From Punica granatum (taxonomy: Eukaryota > Streptophyta > Magnoliopsida > Myrtales > Lythraceae), in NCBI RefSeq assembly GCF_007655135.1, contig NC_045128.1, positions 18,260,811-18,324,810 on the forward strand: a DNA stretch of 64,000 bases, given 5' to 3'. Positions 46,794 to 61,700 of this stretch are shown one piece after another. The position numbers and the translations under genes were made by a program. How positions within the stretch are numbered: position 1 is the stretch's first letter; each line of letters begins with the position of its first letter. Under the pieces are notes generated by a model. It was given only the letters and a program-made list of their open reading frames with translations, was not told where the DNA came from and ran no database searches.

Positions 46794-49700
46794 CACTTTA
46801 CTGCTTTCCACGGGCTTCGGCCTATTAACTTTACTGCTTTCCACGGGCTTCGGCCTAGTAACTTTACTGCTTTCCGGACTTCGCGTCCATGGACTTCGCG
46901 TCCACTTCACTGCTTTCCACGGGCTTCGGCCTAGTAACTTTACTGCTTTCCACGGGCTTCGGCCTAGTAACTTTACTGCTTTCCGGACTTCGCGTCCATG
47001 GACTTCGCGTCCACTTTACTGCTTTCCACGGGCTTCGGCCTAGTAACTTTATTGCTTTCCGGACTTCGCGTCCACTTTACTGCTTTCCACGGGCTTCGGC
47101 CTAATAACTTTACTGCTTTCCGGACTTCGCGTCCACTTTACTGCTTTCCACGGGCTTCGGCCTAGTAACTTTATTGCTTTCCGGATTTCGCGTCCACTTA
47201 ACTGCTTTCCACGGGCTTCGGCCTAGTAACTTTACTGCTTTCCACGGGCTTCAGCCTAGTAACTTTATTGCTTTCCGGACTTCGTGTCCAATTTACTGCT
47301 TTCCACGGGCTTCGGCCTAGTAACTTTACTGCTTTCCGGACTTCGCGTCCACTTTACTGCTTTCCACGGGCTTCGGCCTAGTAAATTTACTGCTTTCCAC
47401 GGGCTTCGGCCTAGTAACTTTATTGCTTTCCGGACTTCGCGTCCACGGACTTCGCGTCCACTTTACTGCTTTCCACGGGCTTCGGCCTAGTAACTTTACA
47501 GCTTTCCACGGGCTTCAGCCTAGTAACTTTATTGATTTCCTGACTTCGCGTCCACGGACTTCGCGTCCACTTTACTGCTTTCCACGGGCTTCGGCCTAGT
47601 AACTTTATTGTTTTCCACGGGCTTCGGCCTAGTAACTTTATTGCTTTCCGGACTTCGCGTCCACTTTACTGCTTTCCACGGGCTTCGGCCTAGTAACTTT
47701 ACTGCTTTCCACGGGCTTCGGCCTAGTAACTTTATTGCTTTCCGGACTTCGCGTCCACTTTACTGCTTTCCACGGGCTTCAGCCTAGTAACTTTATTGAT
47801 TTCCTGACTTCGCGTCCACGGACTTCGCGTCCACTTTACTGCTTTCCACGGGCTTCGGCCTAGTAACTTTATTGTTTTCCACGGGCTTCGGCCTAGTAAC
47901 TTTATTGCTTTCCGGACTTCGCGTCCACTTTACTGCTTTCCACGGGCTTCGGCCTAGTAACTTTACTGCTTTCCACGGGCTTCGGCCTAGTAACTTTATT
48001 GCTTTCCGGACTTCGCGTCCACTTTACTGCTTTCCACGGGCTTCGACCTAGTAACTTTATTGCTTTCCGGACTTTGCGTCCACGGACTTCGCGTCCACTT
48101 TACTGTTTTCCACGGGCTTCGGCCTAGTAACTTTACTGCTTTCCACGGGCTTCGGCCTAGTAACTTTATTGCTTTCCGGACTTCGCGTCCACGGACTTCG
48201 CGTCCACTTTACTGCTTTCCACGGGCTTCGGCCTAGTAACTTTACTGCTTTCCACGGGCTTCGGCCTAGTAACTTTATTGCTTTCCGGACTTCGCGTCCA
48301 CTTTACTGCTTTCCACGGGCTTCGGCCTAGTAACTTTATTGCTTTCCGGACTTTGCGTCCACGGACCTCGCGTCCACTTTACTGCTTTCCACGGGTTTCG
48401 GCCTAGTAACTTTACCGCTTTCCACGGGCTTCGGCCTAGTAACTTTAATGCTTTTCGGACTTCGCGTCCACGGACTTCTCGTCCACTTTACTGCTTTCCA
48501 CGGGCTTCGGCCTAGTAACTTTACTGCTTTCCACGGGCTTCGGCCTAGTAACTTTATTGCTTTCCGGACTTCGCGTCCACTTTACTGCTTTCCACGGGCT
48601 TCGGCCTAGTAACTTTACTGCTTTCCACGGGCTTCGGCCTAGTAACTTTATTGCTTTCCACGGGCTTCGGCCTAGTAACTTTATTGCTTTCCGGACTTCG
48701 CGTCCACGGACTTCGCATCCACTTTACTGCTTTCCACGGGCTTCGGCCTAGTAACTTTACTGCTTTCCACGGGCTTCGGCCTAGTAACTTTATTGCTTTC
48801 CGGACTTCGCGTCCACGGACTTCGCGTCCACTTTACTGCTTTCCACGGGCTTCGGCCTAGTAAATTTACTGCTTTCCACGGGCTTCGGCCTAGTAACTTT
48901 ATTGCTTTCCGGACTTCGCGTCCACTTTACTGCTTTCCACGGGCTTCGACCTAGTAACTTTACTGCTTTCCACGGGCTTCGGCCTAGTAACTTTATTGTT
49001 TTCCACGGGCTTCGGCCTAGTAACTTTATTGTTTTCCACGGGCTTCGACCTAGTAACTTTATTGCTTTCCGGACTTCGCGTCCACGGACTTCGCGTCCAC
49101 TTTACTGCTTTCCACGGGCTTCGGCCTAGTAACTTTACTGCTTTCCACGGGCTTCGGCCTAGTAACTTTATTGCTTTCCGGACTTCGCGTCCACGGACTT
49201 CGCGTCCACTTTACTACTTTCCACGGGCTTCAACCTAGTAACTTTATTGCTTTCCGGACTTTGCGTCCACGGACTTCGCGTCCACTTTACTGTTTTCCAC
49301 GGGCTTCGGCCTAGTAACTTTACTGCTTTCCACGGGATTCGGCCTAGTAACTTTATTGCTTTCCGGACTTCGCGTCCACGGACTTCGCGTCCACTTTACT
49401 GCTTTCCACGGGCTTCGGCCTTGTAACTTTATTGCTTTCCGGACTTCGCGTCCACGGACTTCGCGTCCACTTTACTGCTTTCCACGGGCTTCGGCCTAGT
49501 AACTTTATTGCTTTCCGGACTTTGCGTCCACGGACCTCGCGTCCACTTCACTGCTTTCCACGGGTTTCGGCCTAGTAACTTTACCGCTTTCCACGGGCTT
49601 CGGCCTAGTAACTTTAATGCTTTTCGGACTTCGCGTCCACGGACTTCTCGTCCACTTTACTGCTTTCCACGGGCTTCGGCCTAGTAACTTTACTGCTTTC

Positions 49701-52700
49701 CACGGGCTTCGGCCTAGTAACTTTATTGCTTTCCGGACTTCGCGTCCACGGACTTCGCGTCCACGGACTTCGCGTCCACTTTACTGCTTTCCACGGGCTT
49801 CGGCCTAGTAACTTTACTGCTTTCCACGGGCTTCGGCCTAGTAACTTTATTGCTTTCCACGGGCTTCGGCCTAGTAACTTTATTGCTTTCCGGACTTCGC
49901 GTCCACGGACTTCGCGTCCACTTTACTGCTTTCCACGGGCTTCGGCCTAGTAACTTTACTGCTTTCCACGGGCTTCGGCCTAGTAACTTTATTGCTTTCC
50001 GGACTTCGCGTCCACGGACTTCGCGTCCACTTTACTGCTTTCCACGGGCTTCAACCTAGTAACTTTATTGCTTTCCGGACTTTGCGTCCACGGACCTCGC
50101 GTCCACTTTACTGCTTTCCACGGGTTTCGGCCTAGTAACTTTACCGCTTTCCACGGGCTTCGGCCTAGTAACTTTAATGCTTTTCGGACTTCGCGTCCAC
50201 GGACTTCTCGTCCACTTTACTGCTTTCCACGGGCTTCGGCCTAGTAACTTTACTGCTTTCCACGGGCTTCGGCCTAGTAACTTTATTGCTTTCCGGACTT
50301 CGCGTCCACGGACTTCGCGTCCACTTTACTGCTTTCCACGGGCTTCGGCCTAGTAACTTTACTGCTTTCCACGGGCTTCGGCCTAGTAACTTTATTGCTT
50401 TCCACGGGCTTCGGCCTAGTAACTTTATTGCTTTCCGGACTTCGCGTCCACGGACTTCGCATCCACTTTACTGCTTTCCACGGGCTTCGGCCTAGTAACT
50501 TTACTGCTTTCCACGGGCTTCGGCCTAGTAACTTTATTGCTTTCCGGACTTCGCGTCCACGGACTTCGCGTCCACTTTACTGCTTTCCACGGGTTTCGGC
50601 CTAGTAACTTTACTGCTTTCCACGGGCTTCAGCCTAGTAACTTTATTGCTTTCCGGACTTCGCGTCCACTTTACTGCTTTCCACGGGCTTCGGCCTAGTA
50701 ACTTTACTGCTTTCCACGGGCTTCGGCCTAGTAACTTTATTGTTTTCCACGGGCTTCGGCCTAGTAACTTTATTGCTTTCCGGACTTCGCGTCCACTTTA
50801 CTGCTTTCCACGGGCTTCGGCCTAGTAACTTTACTGCTTTCCACGGGCTTCGGCCTAGTAACTTTATTGCTTTCCGGACTTCGCGTCCACTTTACTGCTT
50901 TCCACGGGCTTCGACCTAGTAACTTTATTGCTTTCCGGACTTTGCGTCCACGGACTTCGCGTCCACTTTACTGTTTTCCACGGGCTTCGGCCTAGTAACT
51001 TTACTGCTTTCCACGGGCTTCGGCCTAGTAACTTTATTGCTTTCCACGGGCTTCGGCCTAGTAACTTTATTGCTTTCCGGACTTCGCGTCCACGGACTTC
51101 GCATCCACTTTACTGCTTTCCACGGGCTTCGGCCTAGTAACTTTACTGCTTTCCACGGGCTTCGGCCTAGTAACTTTATTGCTTTCCGGACTTCGCGTCC
51201 ACGGACTTCGCGTCCACTTTACTGCTTTCCACGGGCTTCGGCCTAGTAAATTTACTGCTTTCCACGGGCTTCGGCCTAGTAACTTTATTGCTTTCCGGAC
51301 TTCGCGTCCACGGACTTCGCGTCCACTTTACTGCTTTCCACGGGCTTCGACCTAGTAACTTTACTGCTTTCCACGGGCTTCGGCCTAGTAACTTTATTGT
51401 TTTCCACGGGCTTCGGCCTAGTAACTTTATTGTTTTCCACGGGCTTCGGCCTAGTAACTTTATTGCTTTCCGGACTTCGCGTCCACGGACTTCGCGTCCA
51501 CTTTACTGCTTTCCACGGGCTTCGGCCTAGTAACTTTACTGCTTTCCACGGGCTTCGGCCTAGTAACTTTATTGCTTTCCGGACTTCGCGTCCACGGACT
51601 TCGCGTCCACTTTACTACTTTCCACGGGCTTCAACCTAGTAACTTTATTGCTTTCCGGACTTTGCGTCCACGGACTTCGCGTCCACTTTACTGTTTTCCA
51701 CGGGCTTCGGCCTAGTAACTTTACTGCTTTCCACGGGATTCGGCCTAGTAACTTTATGCTTTCCGGACTTCGCGTCCACGGACTTCGCGTCCACTTTACT
51801 GCTTTCCACGGCTTCGGCCTAGTAACTTTATTGCTTTCGGACTTCGCGTCCACGGACTTCGCGTCCACTTTACTGCTTTCCACGGGCTTCGGCCTAGTAA
51901 ATTTACTGCTTTCCACGGGCTTCGGCCTAGTAACTTTATTGCTTTCCGGACTTCGCGTCCACGGACTTCGCGTCCACTTTACTGCTTTCCACGGGCTTCG
52001 ACCTAGTAACTTTACTGCTTTCCACGGGCTTCGGCCTAGTAACTTTATTGTTTTCCACGGGCTTCGGCCTAGTAACTTTATTGTTTTCCGGACTTCGCGT
52101 CCACGGACTTCGCGTCCACTTTACTGCTTTCCACGGGCTTCGGCCTAGTAACTTTACTGCTTTCCACGGACTTCGGCCTAGTAACTTTATTGCTTTCCAC
52201 GGGCTTCGGCCTAGTAACTTTATTGCTTTCCGGACTTCGCGTCCACGGACTTCGCATCCACTTTACTGCTTTCCACGGGCTTCGGCCTAGTAACTTTACT
52301 GCTTTCCACGGGCTTCGGCCTAGTAACTTTATTGCTTTCCGGACTTCGCGTCCACGGACTTCGCGTCCACTTTACTGCTTTCCACGGGCTTCGGCCTAGT
52401 AACTTTACTGCTTTCCACGGGCTTCGGCCTAGTAACTTTATTGCTTTCCGGACTTCGCGTCCACGGACTTCGCGTCCACTTTACTGCTTTCCACGGGCTT
52501 CGGCCTAGTAACTTTACTGCTTTCCACGGGCTTCGGCCTAGTAACTTTATTGCTTTCCGGACTTCGCGTCCACGGACTTCGCGTCCACTTTACTACTTTC
52601 CACGGGCTTCAACCTAGTAACTTTATTGCTTTCCGGACTTTGCGTCCACGGACTTCGCGTCCACTTTACTGTTTTCCACGGGCTTCGGCCTAGTAACTTT

Positions 52701-55700
52701 ACTGCTTTCCACGGGCTTCGGCCTAGTAACTTTATTGCTTTCCGGACTTCGCGTCCACGGACTTCGCGTCCACTTTACTGCTTTCCACGGGCTTCGGCCT
52801 AGTAACTTTATTGCTTTCCGGACTTCGCGTCCACGGACTTCGCGTCCACTTTACTGCTTTCCACGGGCTTCGGCCTAGTAACTTTATTGCTTTCCGGACT
52901 TTGCGTCCACGGACCTCGCGTCCACTTTACTGCTTTCCACGGGTTTCGGCCTAGTAACTTTACCGCTTTCCACGGGCTTCGGCCTAGTAACTTTAATGCT
53001 TTTCGGACTTCGCGTCCACGGACTTCTCGTCCACTTTACTGCTTTCCACGGGCTTCGGCCTAGTAACTTACTGCTTTCCACGGGCTTCGGCCTAGTAACT
53101 TTATTGCTTTCCGGACTTCGCGTCCACGGACTTCGCGTCCACTTTACTGCTTTCCCGGGGTTCGGCCTAGTAACTTTACTGCTTTCCACGGGCTTCGGCC
53201 TAGTAACTTTATTGCTTTCCACGGGCTTCGGCCTAGTAACTTTATTGCTTTCCGGACTTCGCGTCCACTTTACTGCTTTCCACGGGCTTCGGCCTAGTAA
53301 CTTTACTGCTTTCCACGGGCTTCGTCCTAGTAACTTTATTGCTTTCCGGACTTCGCGTCCACGGACTTCGCGTCCACTTTACTGCTTTCCACGGGCTTCG
53401 GCCTAGTAAATTTACTGCTTTCCACGGGCTTCGGCCTAGTAACTTTATTGCTTTCCGGACTTCGCGTCCACGGACTTCGCGTCCACTTTACTGCTTTCCA
53501 CGGGCTTCGGCCTAGTAACTTTACTGCTTTCCACGGGCTTCGGCCTAGTAACTTTATTGTTTTCCACGGGCTTCGGCCTAGTAACTTTATTGCTTTCCGG
53601 ACTTCGCGTCCACGGACTTCGCGTCCACTTTACTGCTTTCCACGGGCTTCGGCCTAGTAAGTTTACTGCTTTCCACGGGCTTCGGCCTAGTAACTTTATT
53701 GCTTTCCGGACTTCGCGTCCACGGACTTCGCGTCCACTTTACTGCTTTCCACGGGCTTCAACCTAGTAACTTTATTGCTTTCCGGACTTTGCGTCCACGG
53801 ACCTCGCGTCCACTTTACTGCTTCCACGGGTTTCGGCCTAGTAACTTTACCGCTTCCACGGGCTTCGGCCTAGTAACTTTAATGCTTTTCGGACTTCGCG
53901 TCCACGGACTTCTCGTCCACTTTACTGCTTTCCACGGGCTTCGGCCTAGTAACTTTACTGCTTTCCACGGGCTTCGGCCTAGTAACTTTATTGCTTTCCG
54001 GACTTCGCGTCCACGGACTTCGCGTCCACTTTACTGCTTTCCACGGGCTTCGGCCTAGTAACTTTACTGCTTTCCACGGGCTTCGGCCTAGTAACTTTAT
54101 TGCTTTCCACGGGCTTCGCCTCCTAGTAACTTTATTGCTTTTCGGACTTCGCGTCCACGGACTTCGCATCCACTTTACTGCTTTCCACGGGCTTCGGCCT
54201 AGTAACTTTACTGCTTTCCACGGGCTTCGGCCTAGTAACTTTATGCTTTCCGGGCTTCGCGTCCACGGACTTCGCGTCCACTTTACTGCTTTCCACGGGC
54301 TTCGGCCTAGTAACTTTACTGCTTTCCACGGGCTTCGGCCTAGTAACTTATTGCTTTCCGGACTTCGCGTCCACGGACTTCGCGTCCACTTTACTGCTTT
54401 CCACGGGCTTCGGCCTAGTAACTTTACTGCTTTCCACGGGCTTCGGCTAGTAACTTTATTGTTTTCCACGGGCTTCGCCGCCTAGTAACTTTATTGCTTT
54501 CCGGACTTCGCGTCCACTTTACTGCTTTCCACGGGCTTCGGCCTAGTAACTTTACTGCTTTCCACGGGCTTCGGCCTAGTAACTTTATTGCTTTCGGACT
54601 TCGCGTCCACGGACTTCGCGTCCACTTTACTACTTTCCACGGGCTTCAACCTAGTAACTTTATTGCTTCCGGACTTTGCGTCCACGGACTTCGCGTCCAC
54701 TTTACTGTTTTCCACGGGCTTCGGCCTAGTAACTTTACTGCTTTCCACGGGATTCGGCCTAGTAACTTTATTGCTTTCCGGACTTCGCGTCCACGGACTT
54801 CGCGTCCACTTTACTGCTTTCCACGGGCTTCGGCCTAGTAACTTTATTGCTTTCCGGACTTCGCGTCCACGGACTTCGCGTCCACTTTACTGCTTTCCAC
54901 GGGCTTCGGCCTAGTAAATTTACTGCTTTCCACGGGCTTCGGCCTAGTAACTTTATTGCTTTCCGGACTTCGCGTCCACGGACTTCGCGTCCACTTTACT
55001 GCTTTCCACGGGCTTCGACCTAGTAACTTTACTGCTTTCCACGGGCTTCGGCCTAGTAACTTTATTGTTTTCCACGGGCTTCGGCCTAGTAACTTTATTG
55101 TTTTCCGGACTTCGCGTCCACGGACTTCGCGTCCACTTTACTGCTTTCCACGGGCTTCGGCCTAGTAACTTTACTGCTTTCCACGGGACTTGGCCTAGTA
55201 ACTTTATTGCTTTCCACGGGCTTCGGCCTAGTAACTTTATTGCTTTCCGGACTTCGCGTCCACGGACTTCGCATCCACTTTACTGCTTTCCACGGGCTTC
55301 GGCCTAGTAACTTACTGCTTTCCACGGGCTTCGGCCTAGTAACTTTATTGCTTTCCGGACTTCGCGTCCACGGACTTCGCGTCACTTTACTGCTTTCCAC
55401 GGGCTTCGGCCTAGTAACTTTACTGCTTTCCAGGCTTCGGCCTAGTAACTTTATTGCTTTCCGGACTTCGCGTCCACGGACTTCGCGTCCACTTTACTGC
55501 TTTCCACGGGCTTCGGCCTAGTAACTTTACTGCTTTCCACGGGCTTCGGCCTAGTAACTTATTTGCTTTCCGGACTTCGCGTCCACGGACTTCGCGTCCA
55601 CTTTACACTTTCCACGGGCTTCAAACCTAGTAACTTTATTGCTTTCCGGACTTTGCGTCCACGGACTTCGCGTCCACTTTATGTTTTCCACGGGCTTCGG

Positions 55701-58700
55701 CCTAGTAACTTTACTGCTTTCACGGGCTTCGGCCTAGTAACTTTATTGCTTTCCGGACTTCGCGTCCACTTTACTGCTTTCCACGGGCTTCGGCCTAGTA
55801 ACTTTACTGCTTTCCACGGGCTTCGGCCTAGTAACTTTATTGCTTTCCGGACTTCGCGTCCACGGACTTCGCGTCCACTTTACTACTTTCCACGGGCTTC
55901 AACCTAGTAACTTTATTGCTTTCCGGACTTTGCGTCCACGGACTTCGCGTCCACTTTACTGTTTTCCACGGGCTTCGGCCTAGTAACTTTACTGCTTTCC
56001 ACGGGATTCGGCCTAGTAACTTTATTGCTTTCCGGATTCGCGTCCAAGACTTCGCGTCCACTTTACTGCTTCCACGGGCTTCGGCCTAGTAACTTTATTG
56101 CTTTCCGGACTTCGCGTCCACGGACTTCGCGTCCACTTTACTGCTTTCCACGGGCTTCGGCTAGTAAATTTACTGCTTTCCACGGGCTTCGGCCTAGTAA
56201 CTTTATTTGCTTTCCGGACTTCGCGTCCACGGACTTCGCGTCCACTTTACTTTCCACGGGCTTCGACCTAGTAACTTTACTGCTTTCCACGGGCTTCGGC
56301 CTAGTAACTTTATTGTTTTCCACGGGCTTCGCCCTAGTAACTTTATTGTTTCGGACTTCGCGTCCACGGACTTCGCGTCCACTTACTGCTTTCCACGGGC
56401 TTCGGCCTAGTAACTTTACTGCTTTCCACGGACTTCGGCCTAGTAACTTTATTGCTTTCCACGGGCTTCGGCTAGTAACTTTATTGCTTTCCGGACTTCG
56501 CGTCCACGGACTTCGCATCCACTTTAATGCTTTCCACGGGCTTCGGCCTAGTAACTTTACTGCTTTCCACGGGCTTCGGCCTAGTAACTTTATGCTTCCG
56601 GACTTCGCGTCCACGGACTTCGCGTCCACTTTACTGCTTTCCACGGGCTTCGGCCTAGTAACTTTACTGCTTCCACGGGCTTCGGCCTAGTAACTTTATT
56701 GCTTTCGGGACTTCGCGTCCACGGACTTCGCGTCCACTTTACTGCTTTCCACGGGCTTCGGCCTAGTAACTTTACTGCTTTCCACGGGCTTCGGCCTAGT
56801 AACTTTATTGCTTTCCGGACTTCGCGTCCACGGACTTCGCGTCCACTTTACTACTTTCCACGGGCTTCAACCTAGTAACTTTATTGCTTTCCGGACTTTG
56901 CGTCCACGGACTTCGCGTCCACTTTACTGTTTTCCACGGGCTTCGGCCTAGTAACTTACTGCTTTCCACGGGCTTGGCCTAGTAACTTATTGCTTTCCGG
57001 ACTTCGCGTCCACGGACTTCGCGCCACTTTACTGCTTTCCACGGGCTTCGGCCTAGTAACTTTATTGCTTTCCGGACTTCGCGTCCACGGACTTCGCGTC
57101 CACTTTACTGCTTTCCACGGGCTTCGGCCCTAGTAACTTTATTGCTTTCCGGACTTTGCGTCCACGGACCTCGCGTCCACTTCACTGCTTTCCACGGGTT
57201 TCGGCCTAGTAACTTTACCGCTTTCCACGGGCTTCGGCCTAGTAACTTTAATGCTTTTCGGACTTCGCGTCCACGGACTTCTCGTCCACTTTACTGCTTT
57301 CCACGGGCTTCGGCCTAGTAACTTTACTGCTTTCCACGGGCTTCGCCTAGTAACTTTATTGCTTTCCGGAATTCGCGTCCACGGACTTCGCGTCCACTTT
57401 ACTGCTTTCCATGGGGTTCGGACCTAGTAACTTTACTGCTTTCCACGGGCTTCGGCCTAGTAACTTTATTGCTTTCCACGGGCTTCGGCCTAGTAACTTT
57501 ATTGCTTTCCGGACTTCGCGTCCACGGACTTGCGTCCACTTACTGCTTTCCACGGGCTTCGGCCTAGTAACTTACTGCTTTCCACGGGCTTCGTCCTAGT
57601 AACTTTATTGCTTTCCGGACTTCGCGTCCACGGACTTCGCGTCCCACTTACTGCTTTCCACGGCTTCGGCCTAGTAAATTTACTGTTTCACGGGCTTCGG
57701 CCTAGTAACTTTATTGCTTTCCGGACTTCGCGTCCACGGACTTCGCGTCCACTTTACTGCTTTCCACGGGCTTCGGCCTAGTAACTTTACTGCTTTCCAC
57801 GGGCTTCGGCCTAGTAACTTTATTGTTTTCCACGGGCTTCGGCCTAGTAACTTTATTGCTTTCCGGACTTCGCGTCCACGGACTTCGCGTCCACTTTACT
57901 GCTTTCCAGGGCTTCGGCCTAGTAAGTTTACTGCTTTCCACGGGCTTCGGCCTAGTAACTTTATTGCTTTCCGGACTCGCGTCCACGGACTTCGTCGTCC
58001 CTTTGCTGCTTTTCCACGGGCTTCAACCTAGTAACTTTATTGCTTCCGGACTTTGCGTCCACGGAACTCGCGTCCACTTTACTGCTTTCCACGGGTTTCG
58101 GCCTAGTAGTAACTTTACGCTTTCCACGGGCTTCGGCCTAGTAACTTAATGCTTTTCGACTTCGCGTCCACGGACTTCTCGTCCACTTTACTGCTTTCCA
58201 CGGGCTTCGGCTAGTAACTTTACTGCTTTCCACGGGCTTCGGCCTAGTAACTTTATTGCTTTCCGGACTTCGCGTCCACGGACTTCGCGTCCACTTTACT
58301 GCTTTCCACGGGCTTCGGCCTAGTAACTTTACGGCTTTCCACGGGCTTCGGCCTAGTAACTTTATTGCTTTCCACGGGCTTGGCCTAGTAACTTTATTGC
58401 TTTCCGGACTTCGCGTCCACGGACTTCGCATCCACTTTACTGCTTTCCACGGGTTTAGGCCTAGTAAACTTTACTGCTTTCCACGGGCTTCGGCCTAGTA
58501 ACTTTATTGCTTTCCGGACTTCGCGTCCACGGACTTCGCGTCCACTTTACTGCTTTCCACGGGCTTCGGCATAGTAACTTTACTGCTTTCCACGGGCTTC
58601 AGCCTAGTAACTTTATGCTTCCGGACTTCGCGTCCACGGACTTCGCGTCCACTTTACTGCTTTCCACGGGCTTCGGCCTAGTAACTTTACTGCTTTCCAC

Positions 58701-61700
58701 GGGCTTCGGGCTAGTAACTTTATTGTTTTCCACGGGCTTCGGCCTAGTAACTTTATTGCTTTCCGGACTTCGCGTCCACTTTACTGCTTCCACGGGCTTC
58801 GGCCTAGTAACTTACTGCTTTTCACGGGCTTCGGCCTAGTAACTTTATTGCTTTCGGACTTCGCGTCCACTTACTGCTTTCCACGGGCTTCGACCTAGTA
58901 ACTTTATTGCTTTCCGGACTTTGCGTCCCGGACTTCGCGTCCACTTTACTGTTTTCCACGGGCTTCGGCCTAGTAACTTTACTGCTTTCCACGGGCTTCG
59001 GCCTAGTAGTAACTTTTTGCTTTCCGGACTTCGCGTCCACGGACGTCGCGTCCACTTTACTGCTTTCCACGGGCTTCGGCCTAGTAACTTATTGCTTTCC
59101 GGACTTTGCGTTCACGGACCTCGCGCCACTTACTGCTTTCCACGGGTTTCGGCCTAGTAACTTTACCGCTTTCCACGGGCTTCGGCCTAGTAACTTTAAT
59201 GCTTTTCGGACTTCGCGTCCAAGGACTTCTCGTCCACTTTACTGCTTTCCACGGGCTTCGGCTAGTAACTTTACTGCTTTCCACGGGCTTCGGCCCTAGT
59301 AAACTTTATTGCTTTCCGGACTTCGCGTCCACGGACTTCGCGTCCACTTTACTGCTTTCCACGGGCTTCGGCCTAGTAACTTTACTGCTTTCCACGGGCT
59401 TCGGCATAGTAACTTTATTGCTTTCCACGGGCTTCGGCCTAGTAACTTTATTGCTTTCCGGACTCGCGTCCACGGACTCGCATCCACTTTACTGCTTTCC
59501 AAGGGCTTCGGCTAGTAAATTTACTGCTTTCCACGGGCTTCGGCCCTGTAACTTTATTGCTTTCCGGACTTCGCGTCCACGGACTTCGCGTCCACTTTAC
59601 TGCTTTCCACGGGCTTCGGCCTAGTAACTTACTGCTTTCCACGGGCTTCAGCCTAGTAACTTTATTGCTTTCCGGACTTCGCGTCCACGGACTTCGCGTC
59701 CACTTTATGCTTTCCACGGGCTTCGGCCTAGTAACTTTACTGCTTTCCACGGGCTTCGGCCTAGTAACTTTATGTTTTCCACGGGCTTCGGCCTAGTAAA
59801 CTTTATTGCTTTCCGGACTTCGCGTCACTTATGGCTTTCCACGGGCTTCGGCCTAGTAACTTTTACTGCTTTCCACGGGCTTCGGCCTCCTAGTAACTTT
59901 ATTGCTTTCCGGAATTCGCGTCCACTTTACTGCTTTCCACGGGCTTCGACCTAGTAACTTATTGCTTCCGGACTTTGCGTCCACGGACTCGCGTCCACTT
60001 TACTGCTTTACACGGGCTTCGGCCTAGTAACTTTACTGCTTTCCACGGGCTTCGGCCTAGTAACTTTATTGCTTTCCGGACTTCGCGTTCCACGGACGTC
60101 GCGTCCACTTTATGCTTTCCACGGGCTTCGGCCTAGTAACTTTATTGCTTTCGGACTTTGCGTCCACGGACCTCGCGTCCACTTTACTGCTTTCACGGGT
60201 TTCGGCCTAGTAACTTTACCGCTTTCCACGGGCTTCGGCCTAGTAACTTTAATGCTTTCGGACTTCGCGTCCACGGATTCTCGTCCACTTTACTGCTTTC
60301 CACGGGCTTCGGCCTAGTAACTTTACTGCTTTCCACGGGCTTCGGCCTAGTAACTTTATTGCTTTCCGGACTTCGCGTCCACGGACTTCGCGTCCACTTT
60401 ACTGCTTTCCACGGGCTTCGGCCTAGTAACTTTACTGCTTTCCACGGGCTTCGGCCTAGTAACTTTATTGCTTTCCACGGGCTTCGGCCTAGTAACTTTA
60501 TTGCTTTCCGGACTTGCGTCCACGGACTTCGCATCCACTTTACTGCTTTCCACGGGCTTCGGCCGTAGTAACTTTATGCTTTCCACGGGCTTCGGCATAG
60601 TAACTTTATTGCTTTCCGGACTTCGCGTCCACGGACTTCGCGTCCACTTTATGCTTTCCACGGGCTTCGGCCTAGTAAATTTACTGCTTTCACGGGCTTC
60701 GGCCTAGTAACTTATTGCTTTCGGACTTCGGTCCACGGACTTCGCGTCCACTTTACTGCTTTCCACGGGCTTCGACCTAGTAACTTTATGCTTTCCACGG
60801 GCTTCGGCCTAGTAACTTTATTGTTTTCCACGGGCTTCGGCCTAGTAACTTTATTGTTTCCGGACTTCGCGTCCACGGACTTCGCGTCCACTTTACTGCT
60901 TTCCACGGGCTTCGGCTAGTAACTTTACTGCTTTCCACGGGCTTCGGCCTAGTAACTTTATTGCTTTCCACGGGCTTCGGCCTAGTAACTTTATTGCTTC
61001 CGGACTTCGCGTCCACGGACTTGCATCCACTTTACTGCTTTCCACGGGCTTCGGCCTAGTAACTTTACTGCTTTCCACGGGCTTCTGGCCTAGCCTAGTA
61101 ACTTTATTGCTTTCCGGACTTCGCGTCCACGGACTTCGCGTCCACTTTACTGCTTTCCACGGGCTTGGCCTAGTAACTTTATGCTTTCCACGGGCTTCGG
61201 CCTAGTAACTTTATTGCTTTCCGGACTTCGCGTCCACGGACTTCGCGTCCACTTTACTGCTTTCCACGGGCTTCGGCCTAGTAACTTTACTGCTTTCCAC
61301 GGGCTTCGGCCTAGTAACTTTATGCTTTCCGGACTTCGCGTCCACGGACTTCGCGTCCACTTTACTACTTTCCACGGGCTTCAACCTAGTAACTTTTTGC
61401 TTTCCGGACTTTGCGTCCGGGATTCGCGTCCACTTTACTGTTTTCCACGGGCTTCGGCCTAGTAACTTTACTGCTTTCCACGGGCTTCGGGCCTAGTAAC
61501 TTTATTATTTCCGGACTTCGCGCGTCCACGGACTTCGCGTCCACTTTATGCTTTCCACGGGCTTCGGCCTAGTAACTTTATTGCTTTCCGGACTTCGCGT
61601 CCACGGACTTCGCGTCCACTTTACTGTTTCCACGGGCTTCGGCCTAGTAACTTTATTGCTTTCCGGACTTTGCGTCCACGGACCTCGCGTCCACTTTACT